Shown: positions 8,987 to 17,379 of the stretch, piece by piece | Numbering within the stretch: the stretch's first letter is position 1 | How the letters are laid out: every line of letters starts with the position of its first letter | NCBI RefSeq assembly: GCF_900114165.1 | Contig: NZ_FOSB01000012.1 | Coordinates: forward strand, 57,788-121,787 | Direction of reading: 5' to 3' | Source: Halobacillus dabanensis | GTDB lineage: Bacteria; Bacillota; Bacilli; Bacillales; Halobacillaceae | DNA length: 64,000 bases | Position numbers and translations under genes: made by a program | Notes under the pieces: model-generated | What the model saw: only the letters and a program-made list of their open reading frames with translations | Told to the model about the DNA's origin: nothing | The model's database searches: none

Positions 8987-10315
8987 TCAATCTGCCTTTC
9001 GGGCTGCCTGTTGAACCGGATCCCAAACACTGTTATATGGAGGAGCATAGGCAAGATCCAAATCTTCCAGCTCATCTATCGTCATCTCATGGAAGAGAGC
9101 TGTGGCAAGAACATCAATGCGCTTATCCGTCCCTTGCTTCCCAATGATCTGAGCGCCGAGTATTTGACGTGTTTCTTCATGATAAATCATCTTCAATGTC
9201 ATCGGATCATCTTTTGAATAATATCCTGCTGCGTGCGTCGAGTCGATGGTTATTTTATTATACGGAAGCCTTTCCTTCTCCGCCTCCCGTTCAGATAAAC
9301 CGGTACGAGCAAGAGTTAAATTGAAAAATTTCAAAATCGCGGTTCCTACGATGCCCCTGAATGAGCGCTTCTTGTCAACCATATTCAGACCGGCAATCTG
9401 CCCTTGTTTATTGGCGTGTGTTCCTAAGGGAATATAATCATCCTTCTTCTTGATTCGATGATATTGCATGGCACAGTCGCCAGCTGCGTATATATCGAGG
9501 ATGCTCGTTTCCATGAAAGCATTAACCGTTATGGCGTCATTCAGCCCTTTATAGATACCCGTCCCTTTCATAAAAGACGTGTTCGGCGTGACACCTACAG
9601 CCACAAGGACAAGATCTGTTTCATACTTCCCTTGATCAGTGATCACTTTTTCTACTTTTCCATCCCCTTCAAAACCTTCCACTGATTCTCCTAAATGCAC
9701 TTCCACACGGTTCCTTTCAGCTTCCTCAAGAATTAATTCTCCCATATCTTCATCAAAATTCTTCGCAAGCTGTGGCCCACGATCAATCAGTCGGACTTGT
9801 TTCCCGGCTTGTCTAAAACTTTCGGCCATTTCAAGCCCAATATAACCTCCGCCGATGATGGTAACGTGATTTACGTTTTCGGTTGTAGCATTGATAATCT
9901 CCTCTATATCAGGAATGGTTTTTAAAGAATAGACACCTTCAAGGTCACTCCCTTTCCACGGCGGCATGACCGGCGCGGCCCCAGAAGCTACGAGAAGACG
10001 ATCATATTTCAATTCATAAACTTGTCCTTGCGAATCTTTTGCATACACAAGTTTTTGCTCACAGTCTACTTCGGTAACCATATTTTTTGTCCGAACGTCG
10101 ATACCATATTTATTCCGGAAAGTCTCCGGTTTACGAGCGATCAGGTCATCTGTCGACTCTACGTCCCCGCTCAAAACATAAGGAAGCCCACATTGCCCAT
10201 AGGAGGTTATTTCGCCTTGCTCCAAAACAGTAATATCGTGGCCTTCACTATTTCGTACAATCTGCATTGCAGCACTCATGCCAGCCGCATCTCCCCCGAT
10301 GATGACAAAATTCAT
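8987..10315 (-). CDS. cdr: CoA-disulfide reductase / single-cysteine FAD oxidoreductase
   Basis: A 442-residue pyridine-nucleotide disulfide oxidoreductase. The N-terminal FAD motif 'VIIGGDAAGMSAA', the single active-site cysteine C42 in 'SYGQCGLPYVL', the NAD(P)H motif 'VTIIGGGYIGLEMAES' and the FAD-binding 'IYAAGDCAM' are all present. The C-terminal dimerisation domain contains 'YAPPYNSVWDP', with the tyrosines used by CoA-disulfide reductases. It reduces CoA disulfide (the main thiol buffer beside bacillithiol) or possibly persulfides. The start was set at 10315 because GAAGGAG is correctly spaced there; a longer frame has no ribosome site. It is probably co-transcribed with nos. Confidence 0.86.
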   Translation of the reverse strand: MNFVIIGGDAAGMSAAMQIVRNSEGHDITVLEQGEITSYGQCGLPYVLSGDVESTDDLIARKPETFRNKYGIDVRTKNMVTEVDCEQKLVYAKDSQGQVYELKYDRLLVASGAAPVMPPWKGSDLEGVYSLKTIPDIEEIINATTENVNHVTIIGGGYIGLEMAESFRQAGKQVRLIDRGPQLAKNFDEDMGELILEEAERNRVEVHLGESVEGFEGDGKVEKVITDQGKYETDLVLVAVGVTPNTSFMKGTGIYKGLNDAITVNAFMETSILDIYAAGDCAMQYHRIKKKDDYIPLGTHANKQGQIAGLNMVDKKRSFRGIVGTAILKFFNLTLARTGLSEREAEKERLPYNKITIDSTHAAGYYSKDDPMTLKMIYHEETRQILGAQIIGKQGTDKRIDVLATALFHEMTIDELEDLDLAYAPPYNSVWDPVQQAARKAD

Positions 10316-10448
10316 TCCAAACACTCCTTCGTCTAGCATCTATTCTTTTATTCTTTGCCTTTATGGTTCCCACTCAAACTTCTATCATGTTACACTATCG
10401 TTATTACTTTTGTTCGACTTTTCAAAAAAATACGTTGAGGTGAAGATT

Positions 10449-11621
10449 ATGAAGCAGTTTAATACATCCAAAGCATTACAGCGATTGCCAGATCAGTTTT
10501 TCGCAACTATGATTGATAAATTAGATCTATATAAAGAACGCGGTTATGACACCGTGAATTTAGGTCAAGGGAATCCAGATCAGCCGACACCCGACCATAT
10601 CGTCGATTCACTTAAAGAAGCAGCCGAAAACCCTGTTTATCATCAATACCCACCTTTCCACGGTTTTGATTTTTTCAAAGAAGCTGTCGCTGAATTTTAT
10701 AAACGGGAATATGATGTCACTCTTGATCCAAAGACGGAAGTAGCGATTATGCCAGGCAGCAAAACAGGTCTTGTGGAACTGAGCCAATGCTTCCTCGACC
10801 CCGGTGATATCGCCCTTGTTCCAGACCCTGGTTATCCAGATTACTGGTCAGGGATTGAAATGGTCGGAGCTGAAATGAAATCCATGCCTCTACGAGAAGA
10901 AAACCAATTTTTGCCGAACTATGAGGAAATTGATTCGGAAAGTTGGGAGAAAGCGAAGCTTATGTTCCTGAATTATCCAAATAATCCTACAGGCGCAATT
11001 GCAGATGCTGCATTTTTCGAAAAAACGATTGAAGAAGCAGAAAAACATGACGTCTGTGTCGTCCATGATTTTGCATATGGAGCGATCGGATTTGATGGTA
11101 CTAAACCACTGAGCTTCATGCAGATGGAAGGTGCTAAAAACGTGGGTGTCGAAGTTTATACAATGTCTAAAACCTACAATATGGCCGGATGGCGTGTCGC
11201 TTTCGCCGTCGGCAACCCTAGTGTAATCCAAGCTCTTGAGGTGATACAGGATCACTATTTCTGCAGCATTTTCGGCGGCCTGCAAAAAGCATCAGCCACC
11301 GCCCTGCTAAGCTCCCAGCAATGTGTTACAAATCTAGCGGAAACATATGAAAAAAGACGCGACCTCCTTGTCGGCGGATTACAGGAAGCAGGATACCACG
11401 TGGCACCATGTAAGGGGTCATTCTTCGCCTGGCTTCGAGTACCTGAAGGCTTCACCTCACAAGGATTTGCGGATGAACTATTAGAGGAGACCGGTTTATT
11501 CGTGGCCCCCGGGATCGGTTTCGGTAAACATGGAGAAGGTTATGTGAGGATCGGGTTAAACAATTCCGAAGAAAACCTTCGTGATGCCTTGAGAAGATTC
11601 AAAGCTTTTGCGGAAAAATGA
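10449..11621 (+). CDS. mtnE: PLP-dependent aminotransferase, MtnE-like
   Basis: A 390-residue class I aminotransferase closely matching B. subtilis MtnE, which converts 2-oxo-4-methylthiobutyrate to methionine with glutamine as donor. The whole family pattern is visible: 'NLGQGNPDQPTP' (37-48), 'PDPGYPDYWSG' (125-135), 'LNYPNNPTGA' (174-183), the PLP lysine K241 in 'YTMSKTYNMAGWR', and 'VAPGIGFGKHGEGYVRIGL' near the end. GAGGTGA precedes the ATG at 10449. No S-box precedes it and no other salvage genes lie here, so it may have a wider role than in B. subtilis. Its natural partner is the omega-amidase at 6925. Confidence 0.88.
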   Translation: MKQFNTSKALQRLPDQFFATMIDKLDLYKERGYDTVNLGQGNPDQPTPDHIVDSLKEAAENPVYHQYPPFHGFDFFKEAVAEFYKREYDVTLDPKTEVAIMPGSKTGLVELSQCFLDPGDIALVPDPGYPDYWSGIEMVGAEMKSMPLREENQFLPNYEEIDSESWEKAKLMFLNYPNNPTGAIADAAFFEKTIEEAEKHDVCVVHDFAYGAIGFDGTKPLSFMQMEGAKNVGVEVYTMSKTYNMAGWRVAFAVGNPSVIQALEVIQDHYFCSIFGGLQKASATALLSSQQCVTNLAETYEKRRDLLVGGLQEAGYHVAPCKGSFFAWLRVPEGFTSQGFADELLEETGLFVAPGIGFGKHGEGYVRIGLNNSEENLRDALRRFKAFAEK

Positions 11622-11624
11622 CAA

Positions 11625-11662
11625 AAGAGGGACTTTCCTATAAACAGGAAGTCCCTCTTTCT
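11625..11662 (+). terminator. Terminator after mtnE
   Basis: AGAGGGACTT / AAGTCCCTCT stem followed by T-rich sequence. It probably also serves the convergent gene ending at 11663. Confidence 0.85.
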
Positions 11663-11986
11663 TTAGCCAACATATGACTTCAAAAATATGATTGCCTCAT
11701 CTTCAGACTGAAATTTGAATGAGTACCCGTAATGGATCAGATCTGAACCAGTATTGTGCCTTTTAGGGAATTTAATAAAAGAAGTATTGTGGTTTAACCC
11801 CGAAGATTGTTCCATAAGCTTTTCACTCTCTTCCACCCTCTTTGGATTCAGGACAGTCGTAATTTCTTTGTTTGGTAACAAATAGAATACTTCCCCAGTA
11901 GATTTCCCCACTAATTCCACGGATTTCGTACTTTCTTTTGTGATGATATAGCCGTTATTTATTAGTTCTTGTTTTAATCTTTCCAT
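11663..11986 (-). CDS. Hypothetical protein, 107 residues
   Basis: I do not recognise this family. It is a small, soluble, mixed alpha/beta protein with no signal peptide, membrane segment or cysteine. The C-terminal 'YGYSFKFQSEDEAIIFLKSYVG' suggests a compact fold ending in a helix. GGAGGG lies six bases before the ATG at 11986; a TTG two codons earlier abuts that site and cannot be the start. It is convergent with mtnE and flanked by the small gene at 12253. Confidence 0.6.
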   Translation of the reverse strand: MERLKQELINNGYIITKESTKSVELVGKSTGEVFYLLPNKEITTVLNPKRVEESEKLMEQSSGLNHNTSFIKFPKRHNTGSDLIHYGYSFKFQSEDEAIIFLKSYVG

Positions 11987-12252
11987 AAACAACCCTCCGC
12001 TTCCCTTTCATTAGTACTCTTTTATTTTACACCAAGGGGTGATTTATTGGAGTGTTAGATTGATCGACATCAAAACAAGTCCCTAGAATGTAATTTTTTC
12101 CTTCAAATGGACAGAAAAATTGTTCACTTTTCGAAAGTAAACTAATAAAGTGAGTTTTTTCCTAAAATAAAAATATATATTGAATACTTGCTCCATTTGT
12201 ATTTTAATTATCATATACAAACATACTACATAGGTTGTACAGGAGGGATTAC

Positions 12253-12420
12253 ATGTACGCATTGGTAAGAAAAGATCAACATAAGATAGAGTTTTTAAAA
12301 GACCCAATCGATCGTCGTGACAAGATTTTCCCCCATGAAGAAGAGGCAGCAAAATATGCCCAAAAGTTAAACCTATATATACAAACGGGAGCGAAGTGGG
12401 AAGTCGAAAAGTATATATAA
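12253..12420 (+). CDS. Small hypothetical protein, 55 residues
   Basis: A short basic protein with a perfect AGGAGG seven bases before its ATG. It contains 'PIDRRDKIFPHEEEAAKYAQKLN' split by a predicted turn, and its C-terminal half is probably helical. There are no cysteines or membrane segments. Its good ribosome site and protein-like composition support translation. The family is unknown. It is followed within 15 bases by repeat element R2. Confidence 0.6.
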   Translation: MYALVRKDQHKIEFLKDPIDRRDKIFPHEEEAAKYAQKLNLYIQTGAKWEVEKYI

Positions 12421-12433
12421 CCCCCTCAATAAA

Positions 12434-12598
12434 GGTCCCTATTCTTAAAGATCAGTTCGAGATATCCGGGGCAGTGCGAATGGGGTCTTGGAAGCTACTC
12501 GCCTAGCTTCATCGCCCACCCTATAAAAAGCGAACCTTTTCCCCTAGCCCCTAAAACACTCCCGATATCTCGGAATCGTGTCTTCCAGAATACTGCCA
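12434..12598. repeat. Dispersed repeat R2, MITE-like, both ends present
   Basis: About 165 bases bounded by imperfect terminal inverted repeats: left end TCCCTATTCTTAAAGATC, right end GTGTCTTCCAGAATACTGCC. Inside them the arms CGAGATATCCGGG (12458-12470) and CCCGATATCTCG (12561-12572) pair with a one-base bulge. The interior GGAAGCTACTCG / CATCGCCCA segment is an inverted copy of part of R1 and R4. No open frame is present. Confidence 0.7.
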
Positions 12599-12641
12599 TA
12601 TTGTTGAATAATTGTACTGCAGCGACAGAAGAACATTAACT

Positions 12642-12683
12642 AAAAAAGGGAAGCTACCCTGAGTTGGGTGGCTTCCCTTTTTG
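12642..12683. terminator. Terminator of the aldehyde dehydrogenase gene
   Basis: AAGGGAAGC / GCTTCCCTT stem with A and T runs on both sides. It ends just before the stop of the minus-strand gene at 12690. Confidence 0.85.
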
Positions 12684-12689
12684 GTATTA

Positions 12690-14144
12690 TTAAAACGGAA
12701 ATTCACGATAGCCGTTCATGACACCAACCGTTTTAACGGTGGTGAATTTATCTAACGCCCATTCTCCACCAAAACGGCCGATGCCGGAGTCTTTTTCACC
12801 ACCGAAAGCGACGTGGGCTTCATCGTTGACGGACTGGTCATTTACATGTACCATACCCGTTTCCATTCGTTTAGCAACTTCCACCCCGCGATGCACATCC
12901 TGGGTGAAAACAGAGCCACTCAATCCATAAGGGGAACTGTTGGCCAATTCAATCGCTTCTTCTTCCGACGAAACACGAATAACCGCAGCAATAGGACCGA
13001 AGACCTCATTATTTGCAATCGGCATGTCTGTTGTAACACGTGACAAAACGGTTGGTTGCATCACAGTCCCATCTGCCTCCCCGCCTGTCAGAATTTCAGC
13101 ACCTTGGTCAATACTCCCCTTCAAGTCTTCCTGAATCCGTTCGACAGCATCCATATTAATAAGAGGGCCAATCACTGTATCCTTTTCTGAAGGATCACCT
13201 GCCTTCAGGCTTTCTACTTTTTCTTTAAACCTCTCAATGAATCTCTCATGTACCTGCTGGTGGACGATGATTCGATTCAATGACATGCAAATCTGTCCCT
13301 GATGGAGAAATTTCCCGAATGCCGCTGCTTCTACCGCTTGATCGATATCGGCATCTTCGAGGACAAGCATGGCGTTATTACCTCCCAATTCAAGGGCTGT
13401 ATCCTTGATGTACTTGCCTGCAAGTTCTCCAATATGACTACCTACTTCCGTAGACCCTGTAAAGGATATTAACTTTGGAACAGGATGGGTGACGAATGCA
13501 TCACCGATTTCTGAACCACGGCCCACCACTACATTTATGGTACCTTCAGGAAAACCCGCTTCCTCAAACAGATCAGCAATTAAAAGGCCGGATGTAACTG
13601 GTGCATCAGAGGCCGGTTTGACAACGACCGTGTTTCCTGTGGCAAGAGCTGGTGCAATCGAACGCATCGCCAAGTGAAACGGGAAGTTCCACGGTCCAAT
13701 CACCCCGATGACACCTTTAGGAGAACGATAGACTCGATTTTCTTTCCCATTTGTATTCGATGGTAAAATCTGTCCACTCATCCTCGTCGTAAAGCTTGAT
13801 GATTCACGGATAATCCCAATTGCTGCCTGAAATTCAACTTCCGCTTTTACGACCGTACTTCCTGCTTCCTTCACAAGCCAATCTATGATTTCATCTTTCC
13901 GTTCATGGATGACTTTCAAAAGCCGATCAAAATAGGCCTGTTTTTTGACAGGGACTGTCGCCATCCAGGACTTTTGTGCATCATTCGCTGCCTTGTATGC
14001 TTCCTCCAGATCCTCTTCATTAGCAGAAGGGATCTGAGCGATTGTCTGCTGTGTAAAAGGATTGATATTATGGACAACTTTCTCACTCGAGCCATTTTTC
14101 CACTGGCCATTAATATATTGTTTCGTAAATGTACTAGGACTCAA
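12690..14144 (-). CDS. Aldehyde dehydrogenase family protein (YfmT/vanillin-type)
   Basis: A 484-residue NAD(P)-dependent aldehyde dehydrogenase. Catalytic residues are visible: N153 in 'GPWNFPFH', E252 in 'LELGGNN', C286 in 'HQGQICMSLNR'. The Rossmann signature 'FTGSTEVGS' begins at 228. It is most like B. subtilis YfmT (vanillin dehydrogenase) and benzaldehyde dehydrogenases, which oxidise aromatic or other hydrophobic aldehydes to acids. The start is TTG at 14144 with GGAGG eight bases upstream. It is monocistronic between two terminators or gaps; no aromatic degradation genes are adjacent, so a detoxifying role is as likely as a catabolic one. Confidence 0.9.
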   Translation of the reverse strand: MSPSTFTKQYINGQWKNGSSEKVVHNINPFTQQTIAQIPSANEEDLEEAYKAANDAQKSWMATVPVKKQAYFDRLLKVIHERKDEIIDWLVKEAGSTVVKAEVEFQAAIGIIRESSSFTTRMSGQILPSNTNGKENRVYRSPKGVIGVIGPWNFPFHLAMRSIAPALATGNTVVVKPASDAPVTSGLLIADLFEEAGFPEGTINVVVGRGSEIGDAFVTHPVPKLISFTGSTEVGSHIGELAGKYIKDTALELGGNNAMLVLEDADIDQAVEAAAFGKFLHQGQICMSLNRIIVHQQVHERFIERFKEKVESLKAGDPSEKDTVIGPLINMDAVERIQEDLKGSIDQGAEILTGGEADGTVMQPTVLSRVTTDMPIANNEVFGPIAAVIRVSSEEEAIELANSSPYGLSGSVFTQDVHRGVEVAKRMETGMVHVNDQSVNDEAHVAFGGEKDSGIGRFGGEWALDKFTTVKTVGVMNGYREFPF

Positions 14145-14212
14145 TTTTCAAACCTCCATTCGGAAATTATAAACAAAGTTCTCATTCCCGCTTTCAGAGG
14201 CTGCAAAACGAA

Positions 14213-14659
14213 TCACTGAACATCCATCAGCATATCTACGTGAGGAATTCCATCTTCCAGGTACACCTCGGAAACTTCTTTGAATCCGAATGATCCATAG
14301 AAATGGCGCAAATGTTCCTGGCCGTGAAGCCAAATATGGTCGACCTTATAACCTGTATGCAAAACTTCTATTGCCTTGTTCATCACTTCTCTAGCGTAAC
14401 CTCCTCCCCGGTACTCTTCCATAACAAGTACACGGCCGATACTATAGTACTCCTCTCCATCTGCCGGCGGAACAATCCGGCAATAAGCAGCCAACTTCCC
14501 TTCGTCTTCCAGCCAAATATGTAAACACTCTTCATCACGGCCATCCACTTCTGGATAAGGGCATTCTTGTTCCACTACAAAAACGGCTACCCTGACTTGG
14601 AGAATTTCATATAATTCTTCCTTAGTTAATTCTTGAAACGTCTTTTGAACCCACTTCAT
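14213..14659 (-). CDS. ElaA-family GNAT acetyltransferase
   Basis: A 148-residue ElaA-type GNAT protein. The family hallmark 'LQVRVAVFVVEQECPYPEVDGRDEE' (about 20-44) is split by a conserved proline pair, followed by 'GRVLVMEEYRGGGYAREVMNKAI' with the acetyl-CoA loop R-G-G-G-Y-A (about 84-89) and 'FYGSFGFKEVSEVYLEDGIPH' near the end. The substrate is unknown. GAGGGG precedes the ATG. It lies 68 bases upstream of the aldehyde dehydrogenase on the same strand and may share its transcript. Confidence 0.86.
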   Translation of the reverse strand: MKWVQKTFQELTKEELYEILQVRVAVFVVEQECPYPEVDGRDEECLHIWLEDEGKLAAYCRIVPPADGEEYYSIGRVLVMEEYRGGGYAREVMNKAIEVLHTGYKVDHIWLHGQEHLRHFYGSFGFKEVSEVYLEDGIPHVDMLMDVQ

Positions 14660-14810
14660 AAATGAATCCCCTCCTCTACTTACATTTCAATATAACCTAA
14701 CAAAAAACCAAAAACAAAACTTTAATAGAATAGTATTTTCGGTTTTGAAACAAGGAGATTAGGGGAAAATACGACTATGCTCAACACATAGAAGAGAGGA
14801 GGAAAACAAG

Positions 14811-16184
14811 ATTTTCATTAAATTATTGCCCGTTTCACTTAGAAAATATCTACAAATGTCTAAGCGACAACGGAAACACGAAATGCAGATGACACTATGG
14901 TATATGCCTTTGTTATATATATCGATGTCTGTATTGGTTGTGATTATCACTTTGTTGCTTGACATTGTTTTTCAAATAGAACAATATACATTTGAATTTT
15001 TCAGGATTAATGCGGAAATTACACGAATGCTTGTCAGTACATTAATTGGAGGTATTTTGACACTGAGTGCCTTCACTTTAAACTCCTTGCTCGTTGTTTT
15101 GACAACGTTCAGCGGCCAATTTTCTCCACGTATGCTATTGAACTTTGTGGCAGATAAAAGAACCCAGCATGCACTTGGTATTTTTAATGGAAATTTCGTC
15201 TATGTGCTTCTTGTCTTTCTTTTCATCGGAAATACCGAATACGAATCTTTCGTTGCTGTACCGATTGTAACTATTTTCCTTGCTTTCACTTCATCGGTCA
15301 CGTTCATTTACTTCATTAATCATGCGACTACATGGATGCAAGTCCATAATATCACCGACACGATGAAGAAATCTTCCCAGCAAATCATCAATCAGACGTT
15401 ACGAAAAGACTTGGAACAATATCGAACAAAAGAGCCTGGAGATCTAATGGAAGAATATAAATCAGAGGCTCAGCAAGTCGAAGCTATCACATCAGGTTAT
15501 ATTCAACTCATCGATTACCGAGCCATGATTGAAGAAGCGCGCAAAGATAACATCCTTATCCAGTTCCATTCTCAAGTCGGGGATTACATCTTAAAGGGAA
15601 ATAATCTGTTCAGTTTCTGGGGGCCTGATGCCCACAAAGTGGACGAAGAAAAATATTGCAAGATGGTATCCATTGATTATAAAGAAACAGAATTGCAAGA
15701 CATTCAAATGGGGATGCACAAGCTTGCAGAAATCGGGATCAAGTCCCTTGGTAATGATGACCCGAAATCTGCTATCAATACCATTCATCAAATGGCTGAA
15801 TTAATGCTTACAGTGGAAGATTTCATCACTTTCACCCCATATTTAGTGGACAACGAGAAACAAGTACGCATTGTCCTTTTGTCAGAGTCATTTGAATCTT
15901 ATATTTACCGCGGTTTCGGTTTTATACGGCACTATGCGCGCGACAACCATTTAATTATCACAGAACTCGTTGATTCTCTCGCCATGGTCGCAGCATCCAT
16001 CGATGAATCCAAACACCAAATGCTCTGGGAGTTCGCTTGTAATACGCTCGATCATATTGAAACAAAAGTCATTTATCAGCTCGATAAATCCATTTTATTG
16101 GAGTCCCTGGAACGATTAGCGAAAATCACAGGGAATAAACTGGATTATTATGCCATCTACCGCCGATTCTACCCCGTTAATTAA
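14811..16184 (+). CDS. DUF2254 family membrane protein (probable ATT start)
   Basis: A membrane protein of about 457 residues of the DUF2254 family, function unknown. Four hydrophobic segments lie in the first third (about 30-170), with the family block 'GGILTLSAFTLNSLLVVLTT' beginning about residue 77. A long soluble C-terminal domain follows. The start is unusual. A strong GAGGAGG at about 14796 sits eight bases before an ATT codon at 14811. The first conventional in-frame codon is TTG at 14826 (23 bases from that site), and the first ATG is at 14856 with no site. I favour ATT, with TTG 14826 as the alternative. It is monocistronic. Confidence 0.75.
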   Translation: MFIKLLPVSLRKYLQMSKRQRKHEMQMTLWYMPLLYISMSVLVVIITLLLDIVFQIEQYTFEFFRINAEITRMLVSTLIGGILTLSAFTLNSLLVVLTTFSGQFSPRMLLNFVADKRTQHALGIFNGNFVYVLLVFLFIGNTEYESFVAVPIVTIFLAFTSSVTFIYFINHATTWMQVHNITDTMKKSSQQIINQTLRKDLEQYRTKEPGDLMEEYKSEAQQVEAITSGYIQLIDYRAMIEEARKDNILIQFHSQVGDYILKGNNLFSFWGPDAHKVDEEKYCKMVSIDYKETELQDIQMGMHKLAEIGIKSLGNDDPKSAINTIHQMAELMLTVEDFITFTPYLVDNEKQVRIVLLSESFESYIYRGFGFIRHYARDNHLIITELVDSLAMVAASIDESKHQMLWEFACNTLDHIETKVIYQLDKSILLESLERLAKITGNKLDYYAIYRRFYPVN

Positions 16185-16218
16185 AGGTGAGATTTACCAT
16201 TTTCCTTAAGAGGGAAAT

Positions 16219-16386
16219 ATCCGATGGAAGAGGGTTTCCACACATGTTGTCGTGCCAGCGAATGCCTCGAAAGATACCATCTGTAATGTAAAATCTGAAG
16301 TGAAAGACATCTTGCAAAACATCCAGTTTGAGCATGTGACTATTCAAGTTGAATATGAAGATGAAAAGTGTTCATTGGATCAATAA
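16219..16386 (+). pseudogene. Relic of a cation diffusion facilitator (CzcD-type) C-terminus
   Basis: This stretch translates in one frame to the end of a CDF metal exporter. The C-terminal cytosolic domain strand 'THVVV', the helix 'KSEVKDILQ' and the signature 'FEHVTIQVEYEDEKCSLDQ' are followed by TAA at 16384. No start, ribosome site or transmembrane part remains upstream; the preceding gene ends at 16184. It is a decayed remnant of a zinc/cobalt efflux gene, left after deletion of the rest. Confidence 0.6.
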
Positions 16387-16534
16387 AGGATTTTAAGCTC
16401 GTTATATTGGCTCCCAAACAACCCATTTATTTAAAAAATTCATTTCAATGCTTTTTTGGGGATAGGGGGTCGGGGGATGACTCGTTTTCCCACCGACCAT
16501 TCTCTCGTAAAAATGCCTTGAAAATGAGAAAAGC

Positions 16535-16568
16535 AAAAAAGTGGTCAGCCGGGAAGCTGACCACTTTT
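16535..16568 (-). terminator. Terminator, minus-strand gene ending at 16573
   Basis: AAAAGTGGTCAGC and GCTGACCACTTTT perfectly paired around a short loop, with A/T runs on both sides. Confidence 0.85.
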
Positions 16569-16572
16569 CATA

Positions 16573-16998
16573 TTAAAGATCCAATTGTTCTGGAGTGTTC
16601 GAATCCGCATTCATATAGCGTATATATTCCGGCATGATCTCTAAGACAATGTATTCCGGGTCTTCTTTCCCCTCGAACCAGCGATTCATCTGATCACTCC
16701 AAAGTTTATCCTTGATTTCCTGGTCCTCACGGATTTTAGCCTGACCTTGAACTTCCAAGTATGTGTCCCCATACCCTGTCCCTTCATATCCAATAAGAAT
16801 ATGGACATGAGGATTTGCCTCAATCTCTTCCGCTTTATGCGTCTCACGGTTGGTCGGAGTGTAAAAAGTGAACTCATCATCTTTCCAGAACGTCATATAT
16901 CGTGTATGTGGTTTATTGTCTTTGACTGTAGCTAGTGTCCCTATTTTATGTTGCTCCATGACTTCATAAATCTTCTTTTTCAATTCTTCTTGGGTCAA
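16573..16998 (-). CDS. Pyridoxamine 5'-phosphate oxidase-like (general stress protein 26 type)
   Basis: About 141 residues with the flavin-binding split-barrel fold of the PNPOx-like/general stress protein 26 group. Typical blocks are 'IGTLATVKDNKPHTRYMTF' in the first third, 'FYTPTNRETHKAEEIEANP' in the middle, and 'YLEVQGQAKI'. Such proteins bind FMN, F420 or heme; the substrate is unknown. The start is TTG at 16998 because AAGGAG lies seven bases upstream. An ATG six codons earlier (17016) overlaps that site and has only a weak one of its own. Upstream lies repeat R3. Confidence 0.78.
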   Translation of the reverse strand: MTQEELKKKIYEVMEQHKIGTLATVKDNKPHTRYMTFWKDDEFTFYTPTNRETHKAEEIEANPHVHILIGYEGTGYGDTYLEVQGQAKIREDQEIKDKLWSDQMNRWFEGKEDPEYIVLEIMPEYIRYMNADSNTPEQLDL

Positions 16999-17087
16999 AG
17001 AAAAGCTCCTTTCCATAATCCTTTTTGTACTATTAGAGTTTTCCCTGAAATATGGGAGATAAACCATACAATGTTTAAACAAAAGGC

Positions 17088-17212
17088 GCAAGCGCCCCGG
17101 GAGACACGAAATGCATAAGCAAAACATCTGACGGAGGATGATCTCCCCTTCCACAAGACAGATCGCTTATGTCGCGAGCTGCCGGGCGCTGGAGCTGTAT
17201 AGGATCACCTGT
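17088..17212. repeat. Dispersed repeat R3 (GGCGC-bounded palindromic unit)
   Basis: About 125 bases bounded by GGCGCAAGCGCC and CCGGGCGCTGGAGCT. It contains the same GCATAAGCAAAA motif and a CGCTTATG partner as R1 and R4. It has no R1/R2/R4-type termini. Non-coding; similar GGCGC...CATAAGC repeats are common in Bacillaceae genomes. Confidence 0.6.
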
Positions 17213-17379
17213 GTCTATTTCCTTTCTACACCGCCAATTTTTACTTTTTTATCTTCTGAGTAAACGCGGGCATCATAAAAAAGACACATTGTCATTATTT
17301 CTTCATAAAGATATCAAAAAGTAACACCATATGTCCTTTACACTAATAAACAGATCAATTTTTTCAGGAGGAACACCTT

